Assembly: GCA_003024985.2 (NCBI GenBank)
Contig: PXIH01S0004072.1
Length of the DNA: 15,138 bases
Direction: 5' to 3' (one strand)
From: Euperipatoides rowelli
Lineage: Eukaryota; Onychophora; Udeonychophora; Euonychophora; Peripatopsidae
The position numbers and the translations under genes are program-made. This document shows positions 1 through 9,522 of this stretch, in pieces. The notes beneath the pieces are model-generated. The model saw only the letters and a list, made by a program, of their open reading frames with translations. It was not told the origin of the DNA and searched no databases. The first letter of the stretch is position 1; each line of letters begins with the position of its first letter.

Positions 1-684
1 TATTATGAAGTTGTAGACATAATTAGTTTATGAAAATCCAATAATTAGTCTTAGAATAGACTAGGGTTCAAAATTAAGGGGAACTGAACTCTAGGAGGCT
101 AATTATTATGACCCGGTGAAGCCCACGTTCAGACATTGGTATCTGACACTTCTATGCTTTTGTTAATTTTATGATAGTCTGAAAGAAATCAATTCATTTA
201 TTTATTACAAATTGATTCAAGTTCTTTATGGAATGTTTTTTTTTTAGGAATAAATGTTATGCCTATTAGACTAAATTCAAATCCCTCCCTCCACTAGTAC
301 CCACATCTATAGAAAGTATTTTTTAGAAATTAACCTATCAAGAGGTTAATAATAGTGAGAAGAAAAAATAATTATCTGAACACATCAGGGCACAATGCCC
401 AAGCAGTGGAAACAGGGCTTGAAAGCTTAATAGTGGAATGTTATATGTTTATATTAATCCAATCAGATTGATAATTGAGATATTTTAAGCACCAAATCAA
501 GAAAATTAAAATTAATCATCATTGTGCTTTAAAATAAAAATAGGCTAGATTTATTTAAAATTTAATTATGAAAATTACAATTAATGAATTATAAAGACAA
601 ATATACTGTACAGTACATAAGATAATGTATATTACATATTTATTGCTATAGACTATTAAAGAAGTAAAACATTATTAAACTTAC
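1..684. other. Non-coding, presumably ACTR6 intron
   Basis: This lies just downstream of the ACTR6 exon in minus-strand terms. It is AT-rich, with a slightly richer patch at about 105-160 and another at 385-430. I checked for the expected next ACTR6 exon (the Pro-Glu-Asn-Pro, Thr-Tyr-Ala-Trp-Glu-Gly region) and did not see it. TACTGTACAGTA at 604-615 is a perfect 12-bp palindrome. Confidence 0.5.
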
Positions 685-760
685 ACTCTTTCCTTGAATC
701 CTGAAAATAAACAATTGCCTCCAGTTAAAATGATGTTCTTGTAAAAATGAGGATGCATTT
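685..760 (-). CDS. ACTR6: Internal exon of actin-related protein 6 (ARP6)
   Basis: This is a 76-nt internal exon read on the minus strand. The acceptor AG is at 761-762, after a T-rich tract, and the donor GTAAGT is at 684-679. In the frame that enters with two bases (AA, completing a Glu codon if the previous exon ends in G), it encodes 24 whole codons. These include HPHFYKNIILTGGNCLF, followed by SGFKERV with the Val codon split by the intron. This matches the C-terminal actin-fold segment of ARP6, where LTGGN corresponds to the actin LSGGT nucleotide-binding loop. From family knowledge, ARP6 is a nuclear subunit of the SRCAP/SWR1 chromatin remodeller, which exchanges H2A for H2A.Z. The entry phase (1) and exit phase (2) are read from the splice sites. 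No other ACTR6 exon was found in the window: the next downstream exon should lie left of position 1, and the upstream one is missing or beyond the right edge. Family identity is secure. Whether this copy is expressed cannot be judged. Confidence 0.88.
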
Positions 761-1707
761 CTAAAAAATAATAATAATGTCATTTAATAAAATTTTATAT
801 GAATTTAAAACAAAACCAAGATTTTTTTGTCTGAATTTTTAACACTTAGAGAAAATTATATTTAAACTATCCAAATAAATGCATTATTATATGGGTTATA
901 ATGACCTATTACAGCTACAGATTTAGAATTAGCCTACTGTTACAGTAAGAAAGATCCTTCGTTTTTATAATCATAGTGTGAATTTTTTTTTTTGCAAAGG
1001 ATTCACACGGCAATTTTCTTTGTTTACAAGTCAAAATTTAATGACCTTAAAATGTATTATAATTTTGGAGTCAATTCATATATGGAACGCTTCCCCCCCC
1101 CCTCCATACACACACACATACACATAGATACACTCATTATAAAAAAGTTAAAGAAAAACAGTTTTTACAACTATTGTGATGATATATTTTAGCTACAAAC
1201 TTACAGAAATATAATTTACTGTTAGGCTAATTCCAAAAATACTTGAAGAAATAGTCAATGATGTAAACAAAATCATAAAATGAAAGGGTGGGGCTTCACA
1301 AAATTTTATTTAGCCCTACAGATTTTAGTTTTATTATCTCTTACAAATCTGCATTTCACACACAATTGTTATGGTTATTGGTATTCATACTAACCTAAAT
1401 CTAAACTTCAACCAAACATGGTACATTACATATAAAAAAAAAAACATTTAAAAATGAAATCAATAAGTCTAACATTTCAACTCCTCTTTATGTTCATCTG
1501 GAAGATCTGATTTCAAGAAACTGGTCACATATTTATTGTATCACTATCAATGGAAGATAAATTATTACTGTATTTGAAAAATGGCTGCAATATGTTAACT
1601 GTTGTACACAACTAAAGTTTTATTCAATATTAAAACATATTAGCTAGTGAAGATGCATCTAATCATCATAATAAAAATCACTATCGCCTTCGCCACGACT
1701 ATTGTAA

Positions 1708-1778
1708 AATAATAATGATGATGATAATGATGGGGCAGGGGAGAGGAGCGGAGGATGATGAAGATGATAATAATAATA
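1708..1778. repeat. Imperfect GAT/AAT trinucleotide-rich region
   Basis: Runs of AAT and GAT triplets are broken by a purine-rich GGGGCAGGGGAGAGGAGCGG segment at about 1731-1750. This looks like an interrupted microsatellite. Confidence 0.6.
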
Positions 1779-1820
1779 TAGGGCAAATTATAAGTTCTGG
1801 ATTATAGCATTTGCAGAATT

Positions 1821-1850
1821 ATAGTAATCAAACATTTTTTTGATTACTAT
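1821..1850. repeat. Perfect 12-bp inverted repeat (hairpin)
   Basis: ATAGTAATCAAA is followed by a 6-nt spacer and its exact reverse complement TTTGATTACTAT. No gene is adjacent, so no transcriptional role can be assigned. In AT-rich DNA it may have formed by chance or as a small palindrome. Confidence 0.75.
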
Positions 1851-2631
1851 ACAGTCAACTTTTTTTCTTTTAACCCTTTATGTTTCACAATCTGTCCACC
1901 AGTCTTTTAAAAAAAAGGACAATAATGAAACCAAAAGCTGTTGTTTACAGTCAAGCCCAGATATGCTTATTTTGTACAGTAAAACACACATTGAGATTTT
2001 GAAAGCAAGTGATAATAATCAATGTGTCACTAGTATGTTGATTCGCTGATTGATATTTCCTTTTTTTTTTTTTTTTGCCATTCTCTAAAAATATACATAC
2101 TGTAAATAAAAAAGACCAATAAACAAAAAGACAAAACTGATTGGCCAGTCTAAGTCTGGCTAACTGTTTTTTTGTCCCCGCATTATATTATAAAATGAGG
2201 GAGTTACAAATAATACAATGCTTTTAAAGGCAAGCATATTTTATTATTTTATTTTAAAGGTTGTATGTATTCTGTGTTAAAATGTATATTTTTATGTATT
2301 TTGTTTGATATGAATAATAAATCATACATAATAACAATAAGAAGACATGGATGAATAGCGTCAGCTTACAGATAAATAAAAGAAAAAAGTTTGTGAGGTG
2401 TACTCATTTCCACTAAGATAAATTTATCATAATTGCATTTCATTATTTTTCTATATTTCTATTAATTAAATTCAATAGTAGTAATTGTGTGTATTACAAG
2501 GACACAACAGCATTATAGTCTCTTAGCAATATTATGCTTACAAAACAAATACAATTGTCTAATAGAAAGAAGCTCAACTAACATCTGTGATGTTTTGTAA
2601 ATACTCTGCAATTCTATTGCACAAAATAATA

Positions 2632-2764
2632 TCAATAAAATTTCCTGAAGTTATGAATGCAGTAAATTAACATATCTGCTAGGTACAGTATATCATCTTC
2701 ATTCAAGTAGCTTTGCAACAATGGACTTTCATTATGATTTGCCATAATTGTCACAGCCACTTGT
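2632..2764 (-). other. Unassigned open stretch, possible terminal exon
   Basis: Read on the minus strand after an AG at 2766-2765 (context TTTGTATCTAG), this stays open for 43 codons to a TGA at 2634-2632. The composition looks protein-like and includes MANHNESPLLQSYLNEDDI. I recognise no family. No poly-A signal or strong donor supports it, and the acceptor is only fair. It lies on the same strand as the SRCIN1/KIAA1217-like exons and downstream of them, so a divergent 3' exon of that gene is conceivable. A chance ORF is just as likely. Confidence 0.15.
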
Positions 2765-3025
2765 CTAGATACAAACACTTTTCTTCAATTAATTCATAAC
2801 TTTTCTGATTAAAAAAAAAATTGCTCAATAGAAAGTGTACAATGCCAAGTTGCAATGAAAATGTTACTATAAGTTCTGTGATGAGGCCTTGGACTGATTG
2901 TATTGAGATGTGAGAGTATCACTTTGATAGGGAAAAATAGCTTGTAATAGGCAAAAGGAGCAGGAAATGGGGTGAAAGTACTTTTACATTTGACGGAAAA
3001 TACCAGCTAGTGTAGAGTGTATGCA

Positions 3026-3051
3026 GATCTAAGTCTGTTTGTCGGCCCCTG
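3026..3051. mobile_element. Orphan hAT-like terminal sequence
   Basis: Read on the minus strand from 3051, the sequence starts CAGGGGCCGA and has AGACTT a few bases later. The left end of the element at 8859 starts CAGGGGCCGA and also has AGACTT shortly after. I could not find a matching opposite end or target duplication, so this may be one end of a decayed copy extending left. Confidence 0.35.
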
Positions 3052-4347
3052 TTCACGATAAAAAAAATAAGAATTTTACTTATGAGTAAGCTATATGTGT
3101 GGATAAGCTATAATATTAAGGAGAATTATAATACTCTAAAAGCATCTCTACTAAATAGATGTGTGTTAAAAATACTTGGCGATCCTATTGCCTACAGCTA
3201 ACAATATAACTTCCCATTGCTTATCAAATAATATTACTATAAATATATTNAATATTTCACAGACTGATATTATTAACCTATTTGCTCCGTTTCATATCTC
3301 CATGTGAAGCTTTACAAAGTTGGCCATTACTTATGTTGTCTTTATTGTGATAATTGCTAGTCTTGATTCAAACATTTTTTACTTTAGCACATAAATTTGA
3401 AAGACTTTTTAATTATTTATTTATAATTAAACAAATTAAATCCATTTTAACAGTCTGTATTACATACTGTACCTCTCATGATCATCCATAACTAGATAAA
3501 TCAAGAGATCAAGAATTATTACTTCCCCTTCTCAGAGTTCTAATTTATATGAGTTATTCTCCTTGAGATAATGTCTATAATTCATCGCCAACATTTTAGT
3601 CTGTGATAAATGATAGTAAAATAATATGACCCCATTCTCCCATTGAAACTTTGTTATGAAAAAAATAAAGCCTTCTTATGATTGATGTTTCAAAACACAA
3701 AATGTAATCTGGACTATATGCATCTACTTATTAACTTTTTTTATTTTGAAAGGGAAGGTGGGGGGGGGGTATTTGTTTTTAATGATTTTCCTTGAAAATA
3801 ATAATGTAAAAAATATCCATTCCTTGTGAAGGAAATACTGTAAGTGTTATACATGTACAATGGGTTACCATAGACCATCAATAAAAAACAGAGTCAATGA
3901 AAAATTATTCAATTAGTTCATTGTTAGTTTTACCCTAAATGTTAACACCATTAGTTTTAACTATTATTATTATTATTATTAAATTTAATCCAAAATTGTT
4001 CAGCTTTTAAAGAAAAACTACTACACAAAAAAAAAAAAACCCTAAATGTATTGATATGCACAATTATTATGTAATAAACAATTAGCAAACAAATCCAAAC
4101 TTATATACATCATAGTAGTAAGCTTAACTGCCTTGTAAATAGTTTTCTTAACTCAGGAAGTGGAAATCATTACAACACTATTCAAAGGAAAAAAATGGTT
4201 CTATAATAATATAGCGTATATGTTAACAGTTTTTATCCAAAATTAGTTTTAACTAGTTGAAACTAAAATTCTCTACTGTCTATCGAAACTAAATATACTG
4301 TAACTAATGCTCGTTTCTGAAACTGCAATAGTTTTAAGTAGTTAATA
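3052..4347. other. AT-rich non-coding stretch
   Basis: No exon or element was recognised. It holds an ambiguous base at 3250, a G run near 3761-3769, an ATT trinucleotide run at about 3962-3982 and a poly-A tract near 4027-4040. Confidence 0.5.
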
Positions 4348-5106
4348 TTAGTATTAACGATATATCATTGTAAATATCCCAAACTAGTTGAAAATCATTT
4401 AAACTAGTTTTATTTGTATGAATTTTTCTTTCTACATAACGTCTTTTGCGGTGGCGGAAATCATAGCCAATTATATTGCAATTAATAATATATAAAATGT
4501 GAAGAACACGTCTCAAATTCACTTCTGTTAAATTATTGAAATTTTACATATTAAAATATGCACTGATTATACATTTTGAGTACTCTAATGGTAATTAGGT
4601 ATCAAGTAATCTATCAATAATTCTAATTTTAATTACTGACAATTAGTTTCAGTAAATATTATTTGTTTTTATTTTTGACTAATTAAATCTAGTCCTTTTT
4701 ACAGTAGGCTATACAGTGTACATTTAATAATTTGGTACTTTTTCGTTTTCCCTCGACAATTGTGATTCCCACAAATCTGATATAGAATCAGGATAGTATT
4801 AAGGTTAGGATATCATAAACTGTAAAAGAAAATGTTAAAAATATGTCTATATTAAATGATAAACTAAACCTTGAGCCTACCCTGACCCTATATCATACTG
4901 GTGTAAATTACAATTAATTGTAAACAAAATTATTAAAAACTCAAAGGTTTTATTTATTTGTTTGGGGGGGGGGGGGGGGAGGGGAAATGAAAAAGTATAA
5001 ATTGTTTTACTTTCAACTAAACAAGTTAAAATTACTTTCAACTAAACAAGTTAAAATTACTTTCAACAAATTTTGGATATTTACAATGATATATCGTTAA
5101 TACTAA
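4348..5106. mobile_element. Possible MITE bounded by long inverted repeats
   Basis: TTAGTATTAACGATATATCA and the next 12 bases at 4348-4379 reappear exactly, as reverse complement, at 5075-5106. Similarity continues inward in weaker form, with variants of AACTAGTTGAAA on the left and of TTTCAACTAAACAAGTT on the right. The 759-bp span has no transposase-like coding sequence. It includes a G16 run (4964-4979) and a short tandem repeat. I could not fix a target-site duplication, so the superfamily is open and an inverted duplication is an alternative. Confidence 0.5.
5008..5068. repeat. 25-bp tandem repeat, about 2.4 copies
   Basis: The unit begins TACTTTCAACTAAACAAG and ends TTAAAAT. Copies sit at 5008-5032 and 5033-5057, with a partial third at 5058-5068. 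It lies within the right arm of the inverted-repeat structure and looks like a local expansion of that arm. Confidence 0.8.
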
Positions 5107-5118
5107 TTTTATCTAGAT

Positions 5119-5863
5119 CAGCGGTCGTCAACCTGGTCCCTACCGCCCACTAGTGGGCAATTCAGCTTTATTGGTGGGCGGTAGGATTTTTTGTCTAGTG
5201 GGCGATTCAACTATTATGGTGGGCGGTGGAGATTTTTCTCTATTGAAACAAAGGTTTGTTAGTAATACTGGTGCTGACAATCACACTTTATTTATTTAAT
5301 TACTTTTAATTTTCACTTTTATAAATGTCAAAATTTTAATTTATTATTTAAAATTTATCAGCTTCAGACATACTGTATGTTATTGTGATTTCCATTAACG
5401 TAAATTGCACTGATGTTGCACACACACTAGTTTGCCTAGGTTATATTATCTTTAGTTTTGCACTACAGACTACGTAGTTATATTTGTGAAAGTAAGCACA
5501 CATCCACATAAAGTCATTGTTGTGAACACATGTATGATGTTTCAAAAAAATAATTTGAATTTGAAATACGCTCGTGGCTATGTACCTTTACCAGAGTATC
5601 TGAAGACGGGTTTCATCTAATCTATTACTAATGAACAGTTTCCAATTTCATAAACTTTATTGTTAGCACATATAACTTTTTTTTTTTTCAATTTAAATTA
5701 AGCTCTGTATCGATGGAGATGCAGAAATTCATTTAATTTAAATTATCCCTATTATGAATTACAAGTGGGCGGTAACAAAATTTTTTTGATCAACAAACAT
5801 ACAAAAGTGGGCGGTAGGTAAAAAAAAAGTGGGCGGTAGGTAAAAAAAGGTTGACGACCCCTC
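5119..5863. mobile_element. hAT-like non-autonomous element (745 bp)
   Basis: The left end is CAGCGGTCGTCAACC and the right end is GGTTGACGACCCCTC. These are inverted repeats with two mismatches in 15. The 8-bp flanks ATCTAGAT (5111-5118) and GTCTAAAT (5864-5871) agree at 6 of 8, fitting an aged target duplication. Subterminal GTGGGCGGTA-type motifs recur at 5174, 5218 (variant), 5765, 5807 and 5829, and in reverse as TACCGCCCAC at 5141-5150. GCCCACTAGTGGGC at 5145-5158 is a perfect palindrome. Repeated subterminal motifs are typical transposase-binding sites in hAT elements. There is no coding capacity. Confidence 0.85.
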
Positions 5864-6376
5864 GTCTAAATAATTGGGTTCAATGAAAAAAAAAAAAGGC
5901 AAAATTTGGCATTTTGCTTTATTTTACTCAAATTTTGGTGACTTACATTTATGAAATATGAAGACCCAATTCTAAAATTGTAAGTATATGTCAGTGTTTT
6001 ATAGCACCAGCTAATAGCATTATATGGTTCTGCATTTTTTAAAAAATCTTTTTATATTTCAAAATTGTTTTCAACGAATACCGGGCATGAAATGCATACA
6101 TACAGTAATTTATAGTATTGATACAATGGATATCAGTGAATCCCTTGTGTTTAATTCTAGAAAAAAGCAACATAAAGAATCATGACGAGTCATAGAAGAC
6201 TTCACCCATTCTTGAAACTGAATCGTCAACGATTGATTAAATTAAATGCTTTATTTCCTTATGATTATTTTTTTGTTTTAAGTAAACAAATGTGGGAGTG
6301 GGAAAGTTGTGGAGGGTGGATGGATGAATAATTAGATAATAATCTAAGTTAAGTGTAAAAGAAATACTTTGCTTAC
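5864..6376. other. AT-rich intergenic or intronic DNA
   Basis: This lies between the hAT-like element and the donor of the 6377-6460 exon. I recognise no exon. A short G-rich patch at about 6290-6322 is the only change in composition. Confidence 0.45.
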
Positions 6377-6460
6377 CTTTTCAATGTGACTAAGGTTCCG
6401 GATAGCTTTTTACATCGCCTAAATGCATTTTCCAGTCGCTGCGGTTCATCTTTCAAAAAC
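6377..6460 (-). CDS. Exon of SRCIN1/KIAA1217 (p140Cap/sickle tail)-like protein
   Basis: This is an 84-nt exon on the minus strand. The acceptor is CCTTTTTGTAG (AG at 6461-6462) and the donor is GTAAGC (6376-6371). Its first base completes a Lys codon begun in the exon at 11290-11365; 27 codons follow, with two bases left over. It encodes FLKDEPQRLENAFRRCKK and then LSGTLVTLK. The FLK-[DE]-EP-x-RL spacing followed by a basic-Cys-basic helix resembles the best conserved block of the vertebrate SRCIN1 and KIAA1217 proteins. Those are adaptor proteins with coiled coils, linked to Src signalling, actin and cell junctions. Both flanking introns are phase 2, so the exon could be skipped without shifting frame. 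A plain helical or coiled-coil segment of another protein is the alternative. Exon status is more certain than the family name. Confidence 0.75.
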
Positions 6461-7595
6461 CTACAAAAAGGACTAGATTTTATATGAGGGTAATAAAACT
6501 GTCATAATTAATAACAGAAATAAGGATTCATCTCGGAATAAATTAATATTAGGTATGTTTATGGTTGATGAAATAATAAATTCATATTTTAAAAAGTACC
6601 GGTATTAATATAAATGTGAGCAACAAATTGTGAAATTTGAACCACACCAACTTTCNATCAATCTGGACTCCTTAACTCTTCCAATGAATAAAGATAAGTA
6701 TCCAAAATTATATTAAAATAGGCATGTAAAATTCATTTTTAATTTTTACATAAAATGAAGAAATTTAGAGATCAAATATAAATGAAATTTGAGAATTAAC
6801 ACACTTGAAAAATCTAATATTAGACATTCCTAGGTGAATCCATTATAAAATATATTTCTAAATATTATCACCAGGTAGCGGTATTGGTACTACACAGATG
6901 GTTTCAAAAAAGGTTTATTGCAGAGTTGAGGCATAGTGGGTTTAATATGTAGCAGGAGTTGGGGTTCAGGGCTAAAGTGAAGTTAGGACTGTTACCCCCC
7001 CCCCCCCCCTGCTATTCATACCGCTGGAAACATACTTTCAATTTTAAACAACTACAATTTTAGCAGACTGCAATATATGGAATTGTAAAAAAAAAAAACA
7101 GAATTCACAGAAGTTTTGAAATTGGTAATATTTTTTTTCATATTTGAAGTTTAGAATGCATACAATATTATGTTTATATTTCAAAGTATTTTTACTAATA
7201 ATTAATGAAACCAAATTCTTGTTCACAAAATAAGTAATATTTTGTGTTTAATGGTTTAAAAATAAAATTTCTGTTGTATTTCTGTTGTATCTAATATGTC
7301 TTATATTAGAGAATTGATTTAACATTAAAATTAGATGATTAAATACACAGATTAAAAATATTATCTAGCATTAAACAACATTGACTAATAAAAATAGAGA
7401 AGGGGGATGTAAAACGGCATGTCTGAAATTCTTATATTGAAAAAAAAAATAGGAATTGGCTATTTTTAAAATTAGTCTTAAAATGTTTACTCGCATTTCA
7501 TCATTAAACTGGTTTATTTAAATTATACAGTAATTTCCTGCATATAATACGTACCTTTATATAATGTACACTGAACAAATTATGTGGTATTTAAT

Positions 7596-7830
7596 TAGGG
7601 TTACCAACTGTATCAAGTATGAAAAAAGACAATAAATTTTTACCCATTATGTATACCTAGTGGTGTGCATGCATATTTTTAACAACGAAAACAAAAAAAA
7701 AAACATTTTAACAAACAAAAAAAAAAAAGGACAAATACAGTAGTGTCTTTTCCTGACCTAAAAAGGGACAAGAAGAAAACGGACTGAAAAAAGAATTGTC
7801 CTTTCCAAAAATGAATGGTTGGCAACCCAA
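7596..7830. mobile_element. Short hAT-like element (235 bp)
   Basis: The left end TAGGGTTACCAACTGT and the reverse complement of the right end TTGGGTTGCCAACCAT share the GGGTT-CCAAC core common at hAT termini. Inward similarity continues (GAAAAAAGACAAT against GGAAAGGACAATT). The 8-bp flanks do not match convincingly, so the boundaries are good to a few bases only. The interior is purine-rich with A runs and no coding sequence. Confidence 0.6.
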
Positions 7831-8156
7831 CATAATACCGTATATCCCTCCATTAAAAATAAGCACCTTACCAAACAGATTCCTTTCTGTTTCTATCCAG
7901 AATGTTATTTGCAAAATTATTTTTGTTATTTTCAATTAGTGATTGAAACGTAATATAGAACTGTTAGGAGTGTACTGTTCTTTAGTAACTGCTATACTTT
8001 CAATTGCAAATTACTGTGCTGTTACAGTACAAACAAATAGTTTGTTGACTTTCGATTAAAAAAAAATTCTCTCCATACATATACTGTATATTCAGTATAC
8101 ATACAAAAAAAGCATATATCAGTATAATACTGCATAGCAAACTCATTAATATAGGA

Positions 8157-8590
8157 GAGGGGTTCCCAGCCTTTTTGTACCCTAGAGCACATTCAAAAAA
8201 TACCGGTAGGGTGGCGGGCACCAACTATACCGTCCATAATGATGAAAATATATGTGCAGATGTCAAAAACACGATAGAATGTGGGTTGTATGGCCTGTAT
8301 TTAGACAATTCTCTAACTATCCCCACCACTACTCAATTAGACCATCTGTGTACACTGCAATCAGGTTCGTCCACGTTAACGTGATACAAAAAGTGGAATT
8401 AAAGAGGTAGATTTACAAGAAAACAAGTCTAAAATTGGTTTCCTAACCACTCACAATATAAATCAATGGGATCCGGGCGCCGCCAAGTTAATTCGGACAA
8501 GCTTTCATTTCAAGGTCAAACAGAAGCGGGCACACACAAATTGGTCAATGGGCGCCATTGGGACCTCAGACACAGAGTTGGGAACCCCTG
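8157..8590. mobile_element. hAT-like non-autonomous element (434 bp)
   Basis: The left end is GAGGGGTTCCCAGCC and the right end reads CAGGGGTTCCCAACT on the minus strand, a classic hAT-type terminus. The flanking 8-mers (ATATAGGA and ATAAGGCC) match at only 4 of 8, so any target duplication has decayed. The interior is markedly richer in G+C than its surroundings. Short open frames in it are not transposase-like. Confidence 0.75.
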
Positions 8591-8858
8591 ATAAGGCCAC
8601 CAAATAAACATAATAACAAAAACATATAGGCTACACTTCATTTTAATTAAAACTTACAGTAATTAAAAAAAATTGTAAATTTGCAACAAAACTGTCCAAA
8701 GAAATTGATTATTGGCAAAACTACAATTTACTGTACCTGAATTACAGCGTATTAAACAAAATGTATCTTGACATTTGAAGAAAAAAAAAAGGAATTGAGA
8801 AAAATGCCTAAATTCTCAGTCAATAAAGAATTGGAAGAGACATTATTCGTGTGATTTG

Positions 8859-9514
8859 CAGGGGCCGATTTAGACTTTTTGGGGCCCTGGGCACAAAAAA
8901 AAATATATGAGGCTCCTTAGTGCAGAAGGTGGTCTGGGGGGATACCCCCAGCGGGGTGCAGGGGCAGAGCACTGTCAGAAATCTTTTTAAATAATACTTT
9001 GAAGCTCTTAAATGCAAATTTTTTCTTTCACTGTTAGAAACAATAATCAGTTCCTGTGAGTAAATTGTTCCGGAAACGGACTACTTTTTCCAGCATTGGA
9101 AATCTTTTTGCACTACTTCCAATAAACACTTTTTACTAATTATAATTTGTATAGGATGATTGCAGCTAATAAAGACTTTTAAATTTATTAGAGTTTGTAG
9201 TTATATCTCATTTTAATATTGAAACTTTAATAGGCTAATGTAAAAAAAACTTTGTCCCAAAGGGAAGTTAACCCTAACAAGTATTTTGATATTATTTGTT
9301 GTATAACCTTTTTTTTTTAGGGTAGGGCCCATCAAATCTGGGGGGGGGGGTCACTAACTAATGTTTATTAACATAAATAAAACTTACAAAACATGTGTGC
9401 ATACTATATCCCCCCCCCCCCAAAAAAAAAAAAAAAAAAAATTAAGGGGTAGGGTCCCTGAAAATTGGAGGCTCAGGGCATCGCCCATTTCGACCACTCA
9501 TAAATTCACCCCTG
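8859..9514. mobile_element. hAT-like element (656 bp) with perfect 8-bp target duplication
   Basis: GTGATTTG flanks both sides exactly (8851-8858 and 9515-9522). The left end is CAGGGGCCGATTTAGAC and the right end reads CAGGGGTGAATTTATGAG on the minus strand. Inside are a C-rich and G-rich palindromic patch near 8935-8970, a G11 run (9340-9350), a C12 run (9410-9421) and an A20 run (9422-9441). There is no transposase. The exact duplication suggests a younger insertion than its neighbours. Confidence 0.88.
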
Positions 9515-9522
9515 GTGATTTG

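Larger units (their letters stand above)
761..2631. other. AT-rich non-coding stretch with simple repeats
   Basis: No exon was recognised on either strand. It holds a C10 run (1093-1102) next to a CA-rich patch, an imperfect GAT/AAT-rich region at about 1708-1778, and a perfect hairpin at 1821-1850. A T17-type tract lies near 2061-2077. Short open frames here have repeat-like composition and no recognisable protein signal. Confidence 0.5.

Noticed and set aside
55-310. Possible tRNA-derived SINE, from GGTTCAAAAT at about 65 and ATTCAAATCC at about 276.
   Set aside because: B-box-like words occur without a properly spaced A box, cloverleaf or A-rich tail.
2808-3013. Long minus-strand open frame without an ATG, proline- and aromatic-rich.
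   Set aside because: The peptide resembles no family, lacks a convincing splice pair and may lie inside a decayed element.
4334-4522. Minus-strand 62-codon ORF with a basic, tyrosine-rich peptide.
   Set aside because: It overlaps the left arm of the inverted-repeat element, has AT-driven composition and no family resemblance.
4737-4815. Possible minus-strand exon after a good acceptor (CATTTTCTTTTACAG), giving SISDLWESQLSRENEKV.
   Set aside because: From that acceptor every frame meets a stop before this peptide. A later AG before ATTTGTGGG would be needed, and the donor (GTACCA) is weak.
6871-7030. Possible small MITE with AGCGGTAT inverted at about 6877 and 7018.
   Set aside because: Only about eight bases match, the outer bases differ and the flanks show no duplication.
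7526-7885. Direct similarity between ACAGTAATTTCCTGCATATA (from 7527) and ACCGTATATCCCTCCATTAA (from 7837), flanking the 7596 element.
   Set aside because: The similarity is loose with gaps. A composite element is possible but not supportable by eye.
8820-9017. Minus-strand 65-codon ORF.
   Set aside because: It spans the border and left end of the hAT-like element at 8859; the peptide is simply translated terminal sequence.
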